A program made the position numbers and the translations under genes. Shown in pieces: positions 6,604 through 14,453 of a stretch of 20,339 nucleotides of DNA. Under the pieces are notes generated by a model. That model saw only the letters and a program-made list of their open reading frames with translations, had not been told where the DNA came from and ran no database searches. Source of the stretch: a virus. The stretch covers positions 1 to 20,339 of the IMG/VR virus record IMGVR_UViG_3300017753_002155; one strand, written 5' to 3'. The stretch's first letter is position 1; the number at the start of each line of letters is the position of its first letter.

Positions 6604-7554
6604 ATGAAACAGATCTTTATAACCGGCATTGCCGGAATGATTGGCATGCATTGTGCCTTAAAATTTCACGAACTAGGATGGAAGGTATGTGGCATTGATA
6701 ACTTCAATGATTACTACGATACTAAACTAAAATTAGACCGCGAAGAAAAACTCAATCAAAAAGGTATTGAAGTTATCACCGGTGATATTCAGCATCCTGA
6801 TTGTTATAGTGAAGCATTACAATCGTCAGATGCAGTATTACATTTAGCGGCATATGCTAATCCACGGCACTCATACGAGGAGCCACAACATTACATTGAT
6901 ACGAATATTACTGGTACACAACGTATACTTGAACAAGCTGAAATAAACGATACACCGGTTGTATACGCATCGAGTTCATGTGTCATGCATGGCCAACCAC
7001 TTCCATGGAATGAACATGACTTATCGCACCACCAGAATAATGCGTATGGCTGGTCAAAGCGAGCAAATGAATGCCAGTTCATGTATTCAAGACTCAGCAA
7101 AACTGCTGGTCTTCGTTTCTTTACTGTGTATGGTCCGTGGGGTCGACCCGATATGGCACTATTCCTATTTGCTGATGCTATTGTAAAAGGTACACCACTT
7201 ACATTGTTTAACTATGGAGACATGAAACGTGACTTTACTTATGTCGAAGATATTGTACAAGGTGTAGTTCTCGTAACTGATGATCTTATTGCAAAAGAAG
7301 ATGATAAATCACATGAGATTTACAATATTGGTTATGGCAATAAAGTAAACCTAATGGACTTTGTTAATCACATTGAAACTAACTTTGGTCGCAAAGGTGT
7401 ATATGACATGCAACCAGCTCATCCAGCTGATGTACCAGAAACTTGGTCAGATACATCAAAGATAAGAAAGCTTGGTTATGATCCAAAGACACCAATTGGT
7501 AGAGGTGTTTATGAATTCGTAGCTTGGTACAAGGATTACTATAATGTCAATTAA
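6604..7554 (+). CDS. UDP-glucuronate 4-epimerase-like SDR
   Basis: 316 residues, extended short-chain dehydrogenase/reductase, expected to interconvert UDP-glucuronate and UDP-galacturonate with bound NAD. The Rossmann motif is GIAGMIG (8-14). DNFNDYYDTKLK (32-43) and GLRFFTVYGPWGRPDMALF (169-187) are diagnostic of the CapI/GAE group of UDP-glucuronate 4-epimerases rather than of GalE. The active site has S123-S125 and Y148xxxK152. MKRDFTYVEDIVQGVV and the C-terminal DVPETWSDTSKI...GYDPKTPI...WYKDYY also fit the group. It begins one base after the glycosyltransferase stop, behind AGGAA. UDP-glucuronate decarboxylases are related, so UDP-xylose or another product is not excluded. Confidence 0.85.
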   Translation: MKQIFITGIAGMIGMHCALKFHELGWKVCGIDNFNDYYDTKLKLDREEKLNQKGIEVITGDIQHPDCYSEALQSSDAVLHLAAYANPRHSYEEPQHYIDTNITGTQRILEQAEINDTPVVYASSSCVMHGQPLPWNEHDLSHHQNNAYGWSKRANECQFMYSRLSKTAGLRFFTVYGPWGRPDMALFLFADAIVKGTPLTLFNYGDMKRDFTYVEDIVQGVVLVTDDLIAKEDDKSHEIYNIGYGNKVNLMDFVNHIETNFGRKGVYDMQPAHPADVPETWSDTSKIRKLGYDPKTPIGRGVYEFVAWYKDYYNVN

Positions 7555-8365
7555 CATTGCAATTGTAGGACATGGATATGTAGGGAAAGCCGTTGACCAC
7601 GGCTTCTCCACGAGTCAAGTAACAAAGCATATCGTAGATCCAATTTATGGAACTACGATTGACGATATTCTATGTGATAAATTGGATGCAGCTTTTGTCG
7701 CAGTACCAACTCCATTCGGAGCTGATGGTGAGATAGATGCATCAATTGTAGAAGAAGTTGTAAGAGAACTAGGACGTTTCAATTGTCCTATCGTTATTAA
7801 GTCTACAACTACACCTGATGTAGTCGATAAACTTTACTTAGAAAACGATAATGTTGTTTTTAATCCTGAGTTCTTAACAGAAAAGAATGCTTTGCATGAT
7901 TTTATCAATCCGCCTATGCATGTCTTTGGTGGTAAGAGAGCGAATACTAAAGCATTGCTTGAACTATACGAAAATTATTCTCAGTGTACACCTTGTCCAT
8001 CATACCATATGACTGCCAAGGAAGCAGCTTTCGTGAAGTATGGAATCAATTCTTTCCTTGCTACTAAAGTTCTATGGTTTAATCAATTCAAAGATATAGT
8101 TGATGATTATAATAGTAAGTACAATGTGATTGTGAATGCTATTGGTTCAGATCCACGCATTGGTCATAGTCATACTCAAGTACCGGGACCAGATGGCCGT
8201 AAAGGTTTTGGTGGAGCATGTTTTCCTAAAGACACCAATGCTTTTTCTACATTTGCGAAGGGTGAGTTTACTGCCTTAGACGAAGTGATTCGAGCTAATA
8301 ATACATATAGACAAGAATATGAACTTGATGAACGTGAAAAAGAACAGAAAGTAAACTATGACTAA
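7544..8365 (+). CDS. ugd: Short UDP-glucose/GDP-mannose dehydrogenase-like protein
   Basis: 273 residues of the UDP-glucose 6-dehydrogenase family, which oxidises UDP-glucose to UDP-glucuronate with two NAD+. NAD-binding motif GHGYVG (9-14), VAVPTP (52-57), KSTTTPD (86-92), the catalytic-glutamate strand FNPEFLTE (106-113), the substrate-site helix KYGINSFLATK (165-175) and the catalytic cysteine loop GFGGACFPKD (221-230, C226) are all present. Typical members are about 390-450 residues; this one stops soon after the cysteine domain and central helix and lacks the C-terminal UDP-binding Rossmann domain. The stop is clean, with the next gene overlapping by 8 bases, so it looks like a naturally short form. 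It supplies the substrate for the preceding epimerase. Confidence 0.83.
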   Translation: MSINIAIVGHGYVGKAVDHGFSTSQVTKHIVDPIYGTTIDDILCDKLDAAFVAVPTPFGADGEIDASIVEEVVRELGRFNCPIVIKSTTTPDVVDKLYLENDNVVFNPEFLTEKNALHDFINPPMHVFGGKRANTKALLELYENYSQCTPCPSYHMTAKEAAFVKYGINSFLATKVLWFNQFKDIVDDYNSKYNVIVNAIGSDPRIGHSHTQVPGPDGRKGFGGACFPKDTNAFSTFAKGEFTALDEVIRANNTYRQEYELDEREKEQKVNYD

Positions 8366-9557
8366 TTATGCGAGTATAGTACCACTCATAGGTGGTGAAA
8401 CAATTGCTATGCAGAATGTATTTGGTTCTCGGCCTGAGTACATTTTGTCTTATGAAGGATTCGAGGCTAATGATAAGCACTTGGTTGAATACTATAAAAA
8501 TGAAGTTCCTTACCATCTCATTAAAGATGATCAGCTTCCTGATGTTAAGTCTGTTGATGTCATTAACACTGTTTGTCCTTGTGCTGGCTTGTCTAGTCTT
8601 AATGTACATAGCTCTTCCGATGCTGCTGCTAATGATTGGATGCGTACTAGCGCAAAGTATGTACTCGGTACTCTCAAACCAAAAGTGTTTTGGGGAGAAA
8701 ACGCACCAAGACTTGCTAGTAAAATGGGAGAACCTGTTGTCGAAGATCTACGAGAAATTGCAAGAGAAAACGGATATACTTTTTCACTATATAAAACAAA
8801 AAGTATACTCCACGGGCTTTCTCAAGTAAGAGAACGTGCATTTTATTTTTTCTGGAAAGGTGAAAAAGTACCCGTTTTCGAATATATAAAACGGAAACAC
8901 GAAACGATCGAAAGCACAATACGTCTTGTAAAAAACAATGCTGACGATCCGATGAGTGTTCTTACTAACACTAATATACCATCAAATGATCCTTACTATA
9001 AGTATGTCCTAGAAGAAATAGAAGGAGGCATAAGCCACTCTCAATTTCAGGACAAAATTAAAAAGAGTTGTGACGTTAAGCATTACATCGAGGATAGTGG
9101 CGTAAAGTATAATAAGGTAGCAGACTGGATGGACAGGAATGGATATGAAAAGCAATCCACTCGTTGTCGTACAATGTATGAAAAATTAAAGTCAGGCGGA
9201 AACATAATGCGTAGAGGTGTTAATATTCCGAAAGGATATATTGGTGCTTTTGTAGGTTCATATCCTACTTCATTGACTCATCCAGATGAAGATCGTTTCT
9301 TAACAATCAGAGAATGTCTGTCAATCATGAAACTACCAGAGGATTTTATTCTCCAAGGTGGAAACAAAAACATAAATCATATATGCCAAAATGTTCCGGT
9401 GACTACAGCACAGGACATGGCCGAGCACGTCTTAAAATTCTGTGACGGCAGACTTGATAACCGGTTGGTTGATACAGATTTTCTAGTACAAGATAACAAG
9501 ACACGTAGTATAGACTACAAAAAAAGTAGTGTACAATTAGATGAATTTATGGTATAA
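8358..9557 (+). CDS. DNA C5-cytosine methyltransferase-like protein
   Basis: 399 residues with the ordered motifs of cytosine-C5 methyltransferases. Motif IV is TVCPCAGLSSLN (71-82) with the PC catalytic cysteine C75. Motif VI is GENAPR (113-118), ENV-like with the usual form altered. Motif VIII is SQVRERAFYFF (155-165, QxRxR), motif IX is RECLSIMKLPEDF (318-330), and a motif X-like QNVPVTTAQDMAEHV follows. Motif I (VPLIGGETIAMQNVF, 8-22) is degenerate compared with FxGxGG. The region 170-310 would be the target-recognition domain. It is the last gene of the P3 unit, and its TAA lies inside the -10 of P4. In a phage with hydroxymethylated cytosines a C5 enzyme might act before substitution, on host DNA, or have a changed reaction. 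Confidence 0.8.
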   Translation: MTNYASIVPLIGGETIAMQNVFGSRPEYILSYEGFEANDKHLVEYYKNEVPYHLIKDDQLPDVKSVDVINTVCPCAGLSSLNVHSSSDAAANDWMRTSAKYVLGTLKPKVFWGENAPRLASKMGEPVVEDLREIARENGYTFSLYKTKSILHGLSQVRERAFYFFWKGEKVPVFEYIKRKHETIESTIRLVKNNADDPMSVLTNTNIPSNDPYYKYVLEEIEGGISHSQFQDKIKKSCDVKHYIEDSGVKYNKVADWMDRNGYEKQSTRCRTMYEKLKSGGNIMRRGVNIPKGYIGAFVGSYPTSLTHPDEDRFLTIRECLSIMKLPEDFILQGGNKNINHICQNVPVTTAQDMAEHVLKFCDGRLDNRLVDTDFLVQDNKTRSIDYKKSSVQLDEFMV

Positions 9558-9558
9558 T
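9530..9558 (+). promoter_or_regulatory. Sigma-70-like promoter P4
   Basis: TGTACA at 9530-9535, 17 bp, TATAAT at 9553-9558 preceded by TTTATGG. The upstream stop TAA (9555-9557) forms part of the -10 box. It drives the uvsX-helicase unit through a short leader with AAAGGAGA. Confidence 0.8.
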
Positions 9559-9586
9559 AGTATCATATTGTCAAAGGAGATATATT

Positions 9587-10633
9587 TTGAGTATTATGGA
9601 TAAATTGAAGAAGAATAGCAAAGTCAAAGAAACTTCTATTCTTTCTGAATCTAAATTTTTTAATCAAAAAGATTTTGTAACAACACACGTTCCAATGATG
9701 AATGTTGCATTGTCTGGTGATATTGATGGTGGATTAATCCCGGGTCTTACTGTACTCGCTGGTCCATCCAAACATTTTAAGACTTCGTTTGGTCTTATCA
9801 TGGCAAGTGCATATCTTAAGAAATATCCAGACTCAGTATTGCTATTCTATGATTCAGAGTTTGGTTCGCCACAGGCTTACTTCGAACAATTTGATATTGA
9901 TACAAGTCGTGTATTACATACACCTATTACCAATGTCGAAGAATTGAAGTTTGATTTGATTGGCCAACTAGAAGGATTGGATCGTAATGACAAGGTTGTT
10001 GTTATGATTGATTCGGTTGGTAACCTAGCATCAAAGAAAGAAATGGAAGATGCCATTAACGAGAAGTCAGTGGCTGATATGTCTCGTGCAAAAGCACTCA
10101 AAGGTTTGTTCCGTATGTCAACACCATACTTGAACATGAAAGATATACCTTTGATTGCAGTTAATCATACGTACATGGAGATTGGTCTATTCCCGAAAGC
10201 CGTAGTCTCTGGTGGTACAGGAATCTATTATTCTGCTGACAATATCTGGATATTAGGTCGTCAGCAGGACAAAGTCGGTACGGAAATTAAAGGCTACCAC
10301 TTTGTTATTAATGTGGAGAAGTCAAGGTATGTCAAAGAAAAGTCTAAAATACCTATTAGCGTGTCTTGGGATGGCGGGGTTCAGTCTCATAGCGGCTTAC
10401 TCGACGTCGCTCTTACTGGCAATTACGTTGCTAAGCCTAGTAACGGTTGGTACTGTCGTGTTGATCGAGATACTGGAGAACTCATGGACCCCAAGGTCAG
10501 AGAAAAAGACACACTGGATCCCGGATTCTGGCAACCAATCTTCGCCGAAACCGATTTCAAGAGTTACGTTAAATCCAAATTCAGCATCGGTGGACCAACT
10601 GCTGGAGAGGAAGAACCACAAGATGCAGCATAA
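9587..10633 (+). CDS. uvsX: UvsX RecA-like recombinase
   Basis: 348 residues, phage T4/cyanophage-type UvsX, the strand-exchange ATPase that drives recombination-dependent replication with UvsY and Dda/gp41. Walker A is GPSKHFKT (59-66), Walker B VVMIDSVGNLA (138-148). The N-terminal MDKLKKNSKVKETSILS and the VNHTYMEIG (about 195-203) and GGTGIYYSADNIWILGRQQ segments are typical of marine T4-like UvsX. The start is TTG 9587, because AAAGGAGA lies at normal distance from it, whereas the ATG at 9596 would be too far. First gene after P4; its last 11 bases overlap the next gene. Confidence 0.93.
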   Translation: MSIMDKLKKNSKVKETSILSESKFFNQKDFVTTHVPMMNVALSGDIDGGLIPGLTVLAGPSKHFKTSFGLIMASAYLKKYPDSVLLFYDSEFGSPQAYFEQFDIDTSRVLHTPITNVEELKFDLIGQLEGLDRNDKVVVMIDSVGNLASKKEMEDAINEKSVADMSRAKALKGLFRMSTPYLNMKDIPLIAVNHTYMEIGLFPKAVVSGGTGIYYSADNIWILGRQQDKVGTEIKGYHFVINVEKSRYVKEKSKIPISVSWDGGVQSHSGLLDVALTGNYVAKPSNGWYCRVDRDTGELMDPKVREKDTLDPGFWQPIFAETDFKSYVKSKFSIGGPTAGEEEPQDAA

Positions 10634-10922
10634 GGAAAATGTAACTTATCAATTAGTTCCCGGTAGTGATGGTGACCAACATTGGTTAGTACGTTTTATG
10701 GAAGGACCATATACTGAAACAGTTATTCAGTATGGTGCTATATCGATTAATGAAACCGGTGCCGGTGTTATGAACTTCAACTTCTTTGTTGAGTCATCAC
10801 CGGATTCTGAACTTACTTCTGAAGATGTTGGTTTACAAGAATGGGCTGGTGATGTTTTACAAGAAATTCTTCGTCAAGGTGTCGAAGAAGGTAGTGTAGA
10901 TTTAAGTGATAAAGAGGAATAA
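10623..10922 (+). CDS. Small acidic hypothetical protein between uvsX and helicase
   Basis: 99 residues, acidic, with a probable beta-rich N-terminal half (NVTYQLVPGSDGDQHWLVRF, 6-25; then EGPYTETVIQYGAI) and an acidic C-terminal helix (WAGDVLQEILRQGVEE). No recognised domain. ATG 10623 overlaps the uvsX stop by 11 bases; the longer open frame back to 10302 lies in uvsX and is rejected. The stop TAA shares its last base with the helicase ATG (TAATG). A small gene at this position between uvsX and gp41 is, from general knowledge, common in marine T4-like phages, which supports a role alongside replication. Confidence 0.7.
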   Translation: MQHKENVTYQLVPGSDGDQHWLVRFMEGPYTETVIQYGAISINETGAGVMNFNFFVESSPDSELTSEDVGLQEWAGDVLQEILRQGVEEGSVDLSDKEE

Positions 10923-12310
10923 TGCAAGCAAATCTTGAACAGACGATATTAAGAAACCTGCTAACCGATGAAAAGTATATGCGCAAAGTATTACCTTTTA
11001 TCAAGCCAGATTATTTCCAAGGTGTCTATCGTATATTATTTAAGGAAGCCGGTAAGTTTGTTGGAAAATATAATAAACTTCCTAGTGCCGAAACATTTAA
11101 GATTGAGTTGGATCAATCTGAAATGCTCGGTGGAGAACAATATAGTGTTGCCGTAGATATACTGCCACAATTGTTTTCAAAAGAAAAGATTGACGATACA
11201 TGGCTGATTGATACTACAGAAAAGTGGTGCCAAGATCGTGCGATCTATAATGCTGTTATGGAATCAATCTCTATCATCGATGGTAAACATGAATCATTAA
11301 CTAAAGGTGCTTTACCCGATTTATTATCAAAAGCACTTGGTGTGGCATTCGATACAAACGTAGGTCACGATTATATCGAGAATGCAGATGATCGTTTCGA
11401 GTTCTACCATAAAGAAGAAAATCGTATTCCATTCGATCTCGAATATTTCAACAAGATTACTAAAGGTGGTGTTCCAAACAAGAGTTTGAATATTTGCCTT
11501 GCGGGTACTGGTGTAGGTAAGTCATTATATATGTGTCACCTTGCCTCGGCTAACCTTGCTGCTGGTTCTAATGTTTTGTATATCACAATGGAAATGGCAG
11601 AAGAAAGAATTGCAGAACGTATTGATGCTAACTTATTGAATGTACCTATTGACCAACTCGAAAATTTGTCGAAGGATATGTTCTCAACTAAAGTTGCCGA
11701 TCTACAACGTAAGACAAATGGTAAGCTTATTGTAAAGGAATATCCTACTGGCTCTGCACATTCCGGCCACTTCCGTGGTTTACTCAATGAATTGAAACTA
11801 AAAAAGCAGTTTGTTCCTGACATAATATATATTGATTACTTAAACATTTGCGCATCATCTCGTATGAAAGCAATGGGAGGATCAATTAATTCCTACACGT
11901 ATATTAAAGCAATTGCAGAGGAACTTAGAGGATTGGCAGTTGAATTCAACCTACCAATATTCTCAGCGACGCAAACGACTAGGTCAGGTTTTAGCAATTC
12001 GGATGTTGGTCTGGAAGATACATCTGAGTCTTTCGGTTTACCAGCTACGGCGGATCTTATGTTCGCCCTTATCTCTACCGAAGAGCTTGAAAACCTGGGT
12101 CAGCTCATGGTTAAACAATTAAAAAACAGATACAACGATCCCACACAATATAAACGGTTTGTTCTTGGGGTTGATAGAGCTAAGATGAGACTCTATGATG
12201 TTGATGAATCGGAACAAACGCTAACACCAGATCAAGATACTCCAGTGTTCGATAGGTCTATCAGTGGAGAAAAAATCAGATCTGAAAAGTTCGAGGATTT
12301 CAAGTTATGA
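10922..12310 (+). CDS. 41: Replicative DNA helicase (gp41/DnaB family)
   Basis: 462 residues, hexameric 5'-3' replicative helicase of the T4 gp41/DnaB type. The N-terminal helical domain (about 1-150) would contact the primase. The RecA-like motor has Walker A LAGTGVGKS (193-201), the ITMEMAEERIAERI segment (221-234, motif 1a region with the catalytic glutamate), Walker B DIIYIDYLN (300-308, D305), and the SATQTTRSG (about 348-356) motif 3. The C-terminal arginine-finger region FVLGVDRAKMRLY is present. It is coupled to its neighbours by TAATG upstream and ATGA downstream. Since the candidate primase at 483 is not DnaG-like, their interaction may differ from that of T4. Confidence 0.93.
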   Translation: MQANLEQTILRNLLTDEKYMRKVLPFIKPDYFQGVYRILFKEAGKFVGKYNKLPSAETFKIELDQSEMLGGEQYSVAVDILPQLFSKEKIDDTWLIDTTEKWCQDRAIYNAVMESISIIDGKHESLTKGALPDLLSKALGVAFDTNVGHDYIENADDRFEFYHKEENRIPFDLEYFNKITKGGVPNKSLNICLAGTGVGKSLYMCHLASANLAAGSNVLYITMEMAEERIAERIDANLLNVPIDQLENLSKDMFSTKVADLQRKTNGKLIVKEYPTGSAHSGHFRGLLNELKLKKQFVPDIIYIDYLNICASSRMKAMGGSINSYTYIKAIAEELRGLAVEFNLPIFSATQTTRSGFSNSDVGLEDTSESFGLPATADLMFALISTEELENLGQLMVKQLKNRYNDPTQYKRFVLGVDRAKMRLYDVDESEQTLTPDQDTPVFDRSISGEKIRSEKFEDFKL

Positions 12311-12516
12311 TTTATAAAGGACCGGAATTAAGTACCTATTGGGGAAGTGATGAGTATGCTGATAGACGTGCAGAAGTACTGCATGATGAAGAAGCTGGTT
12401 TCTACGTTGAAATGTATTATAAAGATGAGCTCATAGAAACAAGACCACTATATGAACATAGTGAAAGATATGCTGAAGACTGTGCAGAAAATTACGTAAT
12501 GGGAATACCAAAGTAA
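12307..12516 (+). CDS. Small acidic hypothetical protein
   Basis: 69 residues, rich in D/E and Y, for example GFYVEMYYKDELIETRPLYEHSERYAEDCAENYVMG (read in parts, 31-66). It looks like two or three strands followed by a helix. No family recognised. ATGA overlap with the helicase stop and TAATG overlap with the next gene support it as a translated gene of the same operon. Confidence 0.65.
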   Translation: MIYKGPELSTYWGSDEYADRRAEVLHDEEAGFYVEMYYKDELIETRPLYEHSERYAEDCAENYVMGIPK

Positions 12517-12713
12517 TGCAAGTATTGTGGCACTTAATGTTAACTGTTTGTATGGATGGAACCTGTGCTAAGCAGGAAGTACAAAGATTTGATCCACCAA
12601 ATGCTAAAGTAAAATGTGAAGTAATGTTGCCAATATATAAAGAAGTTCCTCTAGATAGTGAAGGTGGAACAGTTGAGTATATTTGCAAGCCATTAGGAAG
12701 TGTAGGTACATAA
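12516..12713 (+). CDS. Small hypothetical protein with hydrophobic N-terminus
   Basis: 65 residues. The N-terminus MQVLWHLMLTVCMDGTCA is hydrophobic with paired cysteines C12 and C17. Two more cysteines follow, at C34 and C56. The layout recalls small phage and enterobacterial proteins with a hydrophobic strand followed by C-x4-C, but no family is assigned. It is coupled by TAATG on both sides, between the small gene above and thyX. Confidence 0.55.
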   Translation: MQVLWHLMLTVCMDGTCAKQEVQRFDPPNAKVKCEVMLPIYKEVPLDSEGGTVEYICKPLGSVGT

Positions 12714-13372
12714 TGCAAACAAGACTAATCAGTTATAGTAAACCACCGGAGGAACTCTATGTCGGTAACGATCTCCAAGAACTTATTGCGTACGCAGCCC
12801 GTGTCTCGAATCCCTCGAACCAAGATAACACCGAAACCTCGGAAAAATTATTACGATATCTCATTAGAGAAAAACACTGGTCGCCATTTGAAATGGTTAG
12901 CGCTTGCCTAGAAGTTACAACTACACGTGATATTGCAAGACAATTACTAAGACACAGGTCATTCTCGTTTCAAGAGTTTAGTCAAAGGTATGCTGATCCT
13001 ACACAAGATCTTAAGTTTCAATTTAAGAATGCACGCTTACAAGACACAAAGAATAGACAGAATAGTTTAGATGTAAACGATCCTGACTTAAAATTAGAAT
13101 GGTTGCAACAACAGGCGGAGGTAGTAAATGCTGCAAAAAAATCTTACAATTGGGCAATTGAAAATAATATTGCGAAAGAACAAGCTCGTGCAGTTTTGCC
13201 GGAAGGTATTATGGAATCCCGCTTGTACGTCAACGGGACCATTAGGTCCTGGATCCATTATATCGGATTACGTTCAGGTCATGGCACACAAAAAGAACAC
13301 ATAGAATTAGCCAGATCTTGTGCTGAATCTTTAGAACCAGTATTTCCTATGATAAAAGAATTTTGTAACTAA
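12713..13372 (+). CDS. thyX: FAD-dependent thymidylate synthase ThyX
   Basis: 219 residues, flavin-dependent thymidylate synthase (dUMP to dTMP using methylene-THF, NADPH and FAD). The signature RHRSFSFQEFSQRY (80-93) matches RHR-x7-S. The C-terminal EQARAVLPEGIMESRLYVNG and RSWIHYIGLRSGHGTQKEH segments carry the substrate-binding arginines typical of ThyX. ATG 12713 overlaps the previous stop (TAATG); a longer frame from 12683 is inside that gene. It complements the dCMP deaminase at 4267. The phage thus uses the unrelated ThyX for dTMP while its thymidylate-synthase-fold gene is the hydroxymethylase. Confidence 0.93.
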   Translation: MQTRLISYSKPPEELYVGNDLQELIAYAARVSNPSNQDNTETSEKLLRYLIREKHWSPFEMVSACLEVTTTRDIARQLLRHRSFSFQEFSQRYADPTQDLKFQFKNARLQDTKNRQNSLDVNDPDLKLEWLQQQAEVVNAAKKSYNWAIENNIAKEQARAVLPEGIMESRLYVNGTIRSWIHYIGLRSGHGTQKEHIELARSCAESLEPVFPMIKEFCN

Positions 13373-13394
13373 CCGAAACAGAAGGGAGAAACAT

Positions 13395-14453
13395 ATGTTT
13401 CGAAAATTACTAGTAGCGGGTGCAATGTTGCTTTCCGCTTTAACTATGGCTCATGCAGAACCAGTTAAAGTTGGATTCGTATACGTAGGCCCAGTTGGTG
13501 ACCATGGATGGACATACCGTCATGACATTGGTCGTCAACAAGTAGAAGAAGCTTTTGGCGATAAAGTTAAAACAACTTACGTTGAAAGTGTTAAGTATGG
13601 TCCAGATGCTGAGCGTACAATTCGTATGTTAGCACAAACCAATGATATTGTATTTGCCACATCATTTGGTTATATGGAGCCAATGTTAAAAGTTGCCAAG
13701 GAGTTTCCTAACGTATACTTTGAACACGCTACGGGATATAAGCAAGCAGATAACATGAGTTCTTATGGATTGCGTCTATACCAAGCACGCCATGTGCAGG
13801 GTATTATTGCGGGTATGATGACTAAGACTAATAAGATTTGTTATGTTGCTGCATATCCTATCCCTGAAGTTATTCGTGAGATTAACACATATTATATGGG
13901 TGCCAAGAAGATGAATCCGGATGTCGACATCGATATCGTATGGGCAAACACTTGGTATAATCCTAGTAAAGAAGCAGATGCTGCTAACGTTATGATGGCA
14001 GAAGGTTGTGATATGGTAGCACAGCACACTGATTCTCCTGCACCATTACAGGCTGCGCAACAACAAGGTAAGTTAGGTTTTGGTCAGGCAAGCGATCAAT
14101 ACAAATTTGCACCTAAGGCACAGCTCACAGCGACCATTGATAATTGGGGACCTTATTACATTAAGAAGGTTGGCCAAGTTATTGCTGGTAACTGGCAAAA
14201 AGAAAACTACTTTGGACATATGAAAGACGGGGCTGTGCAAATGGCGCCATTCACAAATATGCCTGAAGATGTAAGGATTAAAGCACAAGAGATTAAAGAT
14301 ATGATCTCTCATGGTCATTACTTTGCATTTACAGGACCAATTAGAGACAACACTGGTAAGCTTCAATTGAAAGACGGTGAAGTCGCAGATGATATGCATC
14401 TTAATAGTATGATGTACTATGTAGAAGGCATTGACGCTACGGTACCGAAGTAA
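13395..14453 (+). CDS. BMP-family periplasmic substrate-binding protein
   Basis: 352 residues, BMP/PnrA/Med family (type I periplasmic binding fold), the substrate-binding part of ABC importers for purine or other nucleosides. Residues 1-21 form a signal peptide (MFRKLLVAGAMLLSALTMAHA, read as K/R start, hydrophobic core, AHA cleavage site) with no lipobox cysteine, so the product should be free in the periplasm. VGFVYVGPVGDHGWTYRHD (from 27), the central GIIAGMMTKTNKICYVAAYP (about 135-154) and WYNPSKEADAANVMMAEGCD with VAQHTDSPAPLQAAQ are characteristic. AGGGAGA precedes ATG 13395. No transport permease or ATPase gene is in the window, so it would have to work with the host's importer. It is probably host-derived (inference) and sits with a 2OG oxygenase in the uvsX-thyX unit. 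Confidence 0.88.
   Translation: MFRKLLVAGAMLLSALTMAHAEPVKVGFVYVGPVGDHGWTYRHDIGRQQVEEAFGDKVKTTYVESVKYGPDAERTIRMLAQTNDIVFATSFGYMEPMLKVAKEFPNVYFEHATGYKQADNMSSYGLRLYQARHVQGIIAGMMTKTNKICYVAAYPIPEVIREINTYYMGAKKMNPDVDIDIVWANTWYNPSKEADAANVMMAEGCDMVAQHTDSPAPLQAAQQQGKLGFGQASDQYKFAPKAQLTATIDNWGPYYIKKVGQVIAGNWQKENYFGHMKDGAVQMAPFTNMPEDVRIKAQEIKDMISHGHYFAFTGPIRDNTGKLQLKDGEVADDMHLNSMMYYVEGIDATVPK

Noticed and set aside
10302-10622. Long hydrophobic N-terminus for the small gene after uvsX, which looks like membrane helices
   Set aside because: It overlaps the well-conserved C-terminal part of UvsX in another frame, so the apparent membrane helices are a frame artefact.
14073-14399. Minus-strand open frame of 108 codons opposite the BMP gene
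   Set aside because: Antisense of a clear BMP-family gene; random-looking cysteine- and histidine-rich translation.
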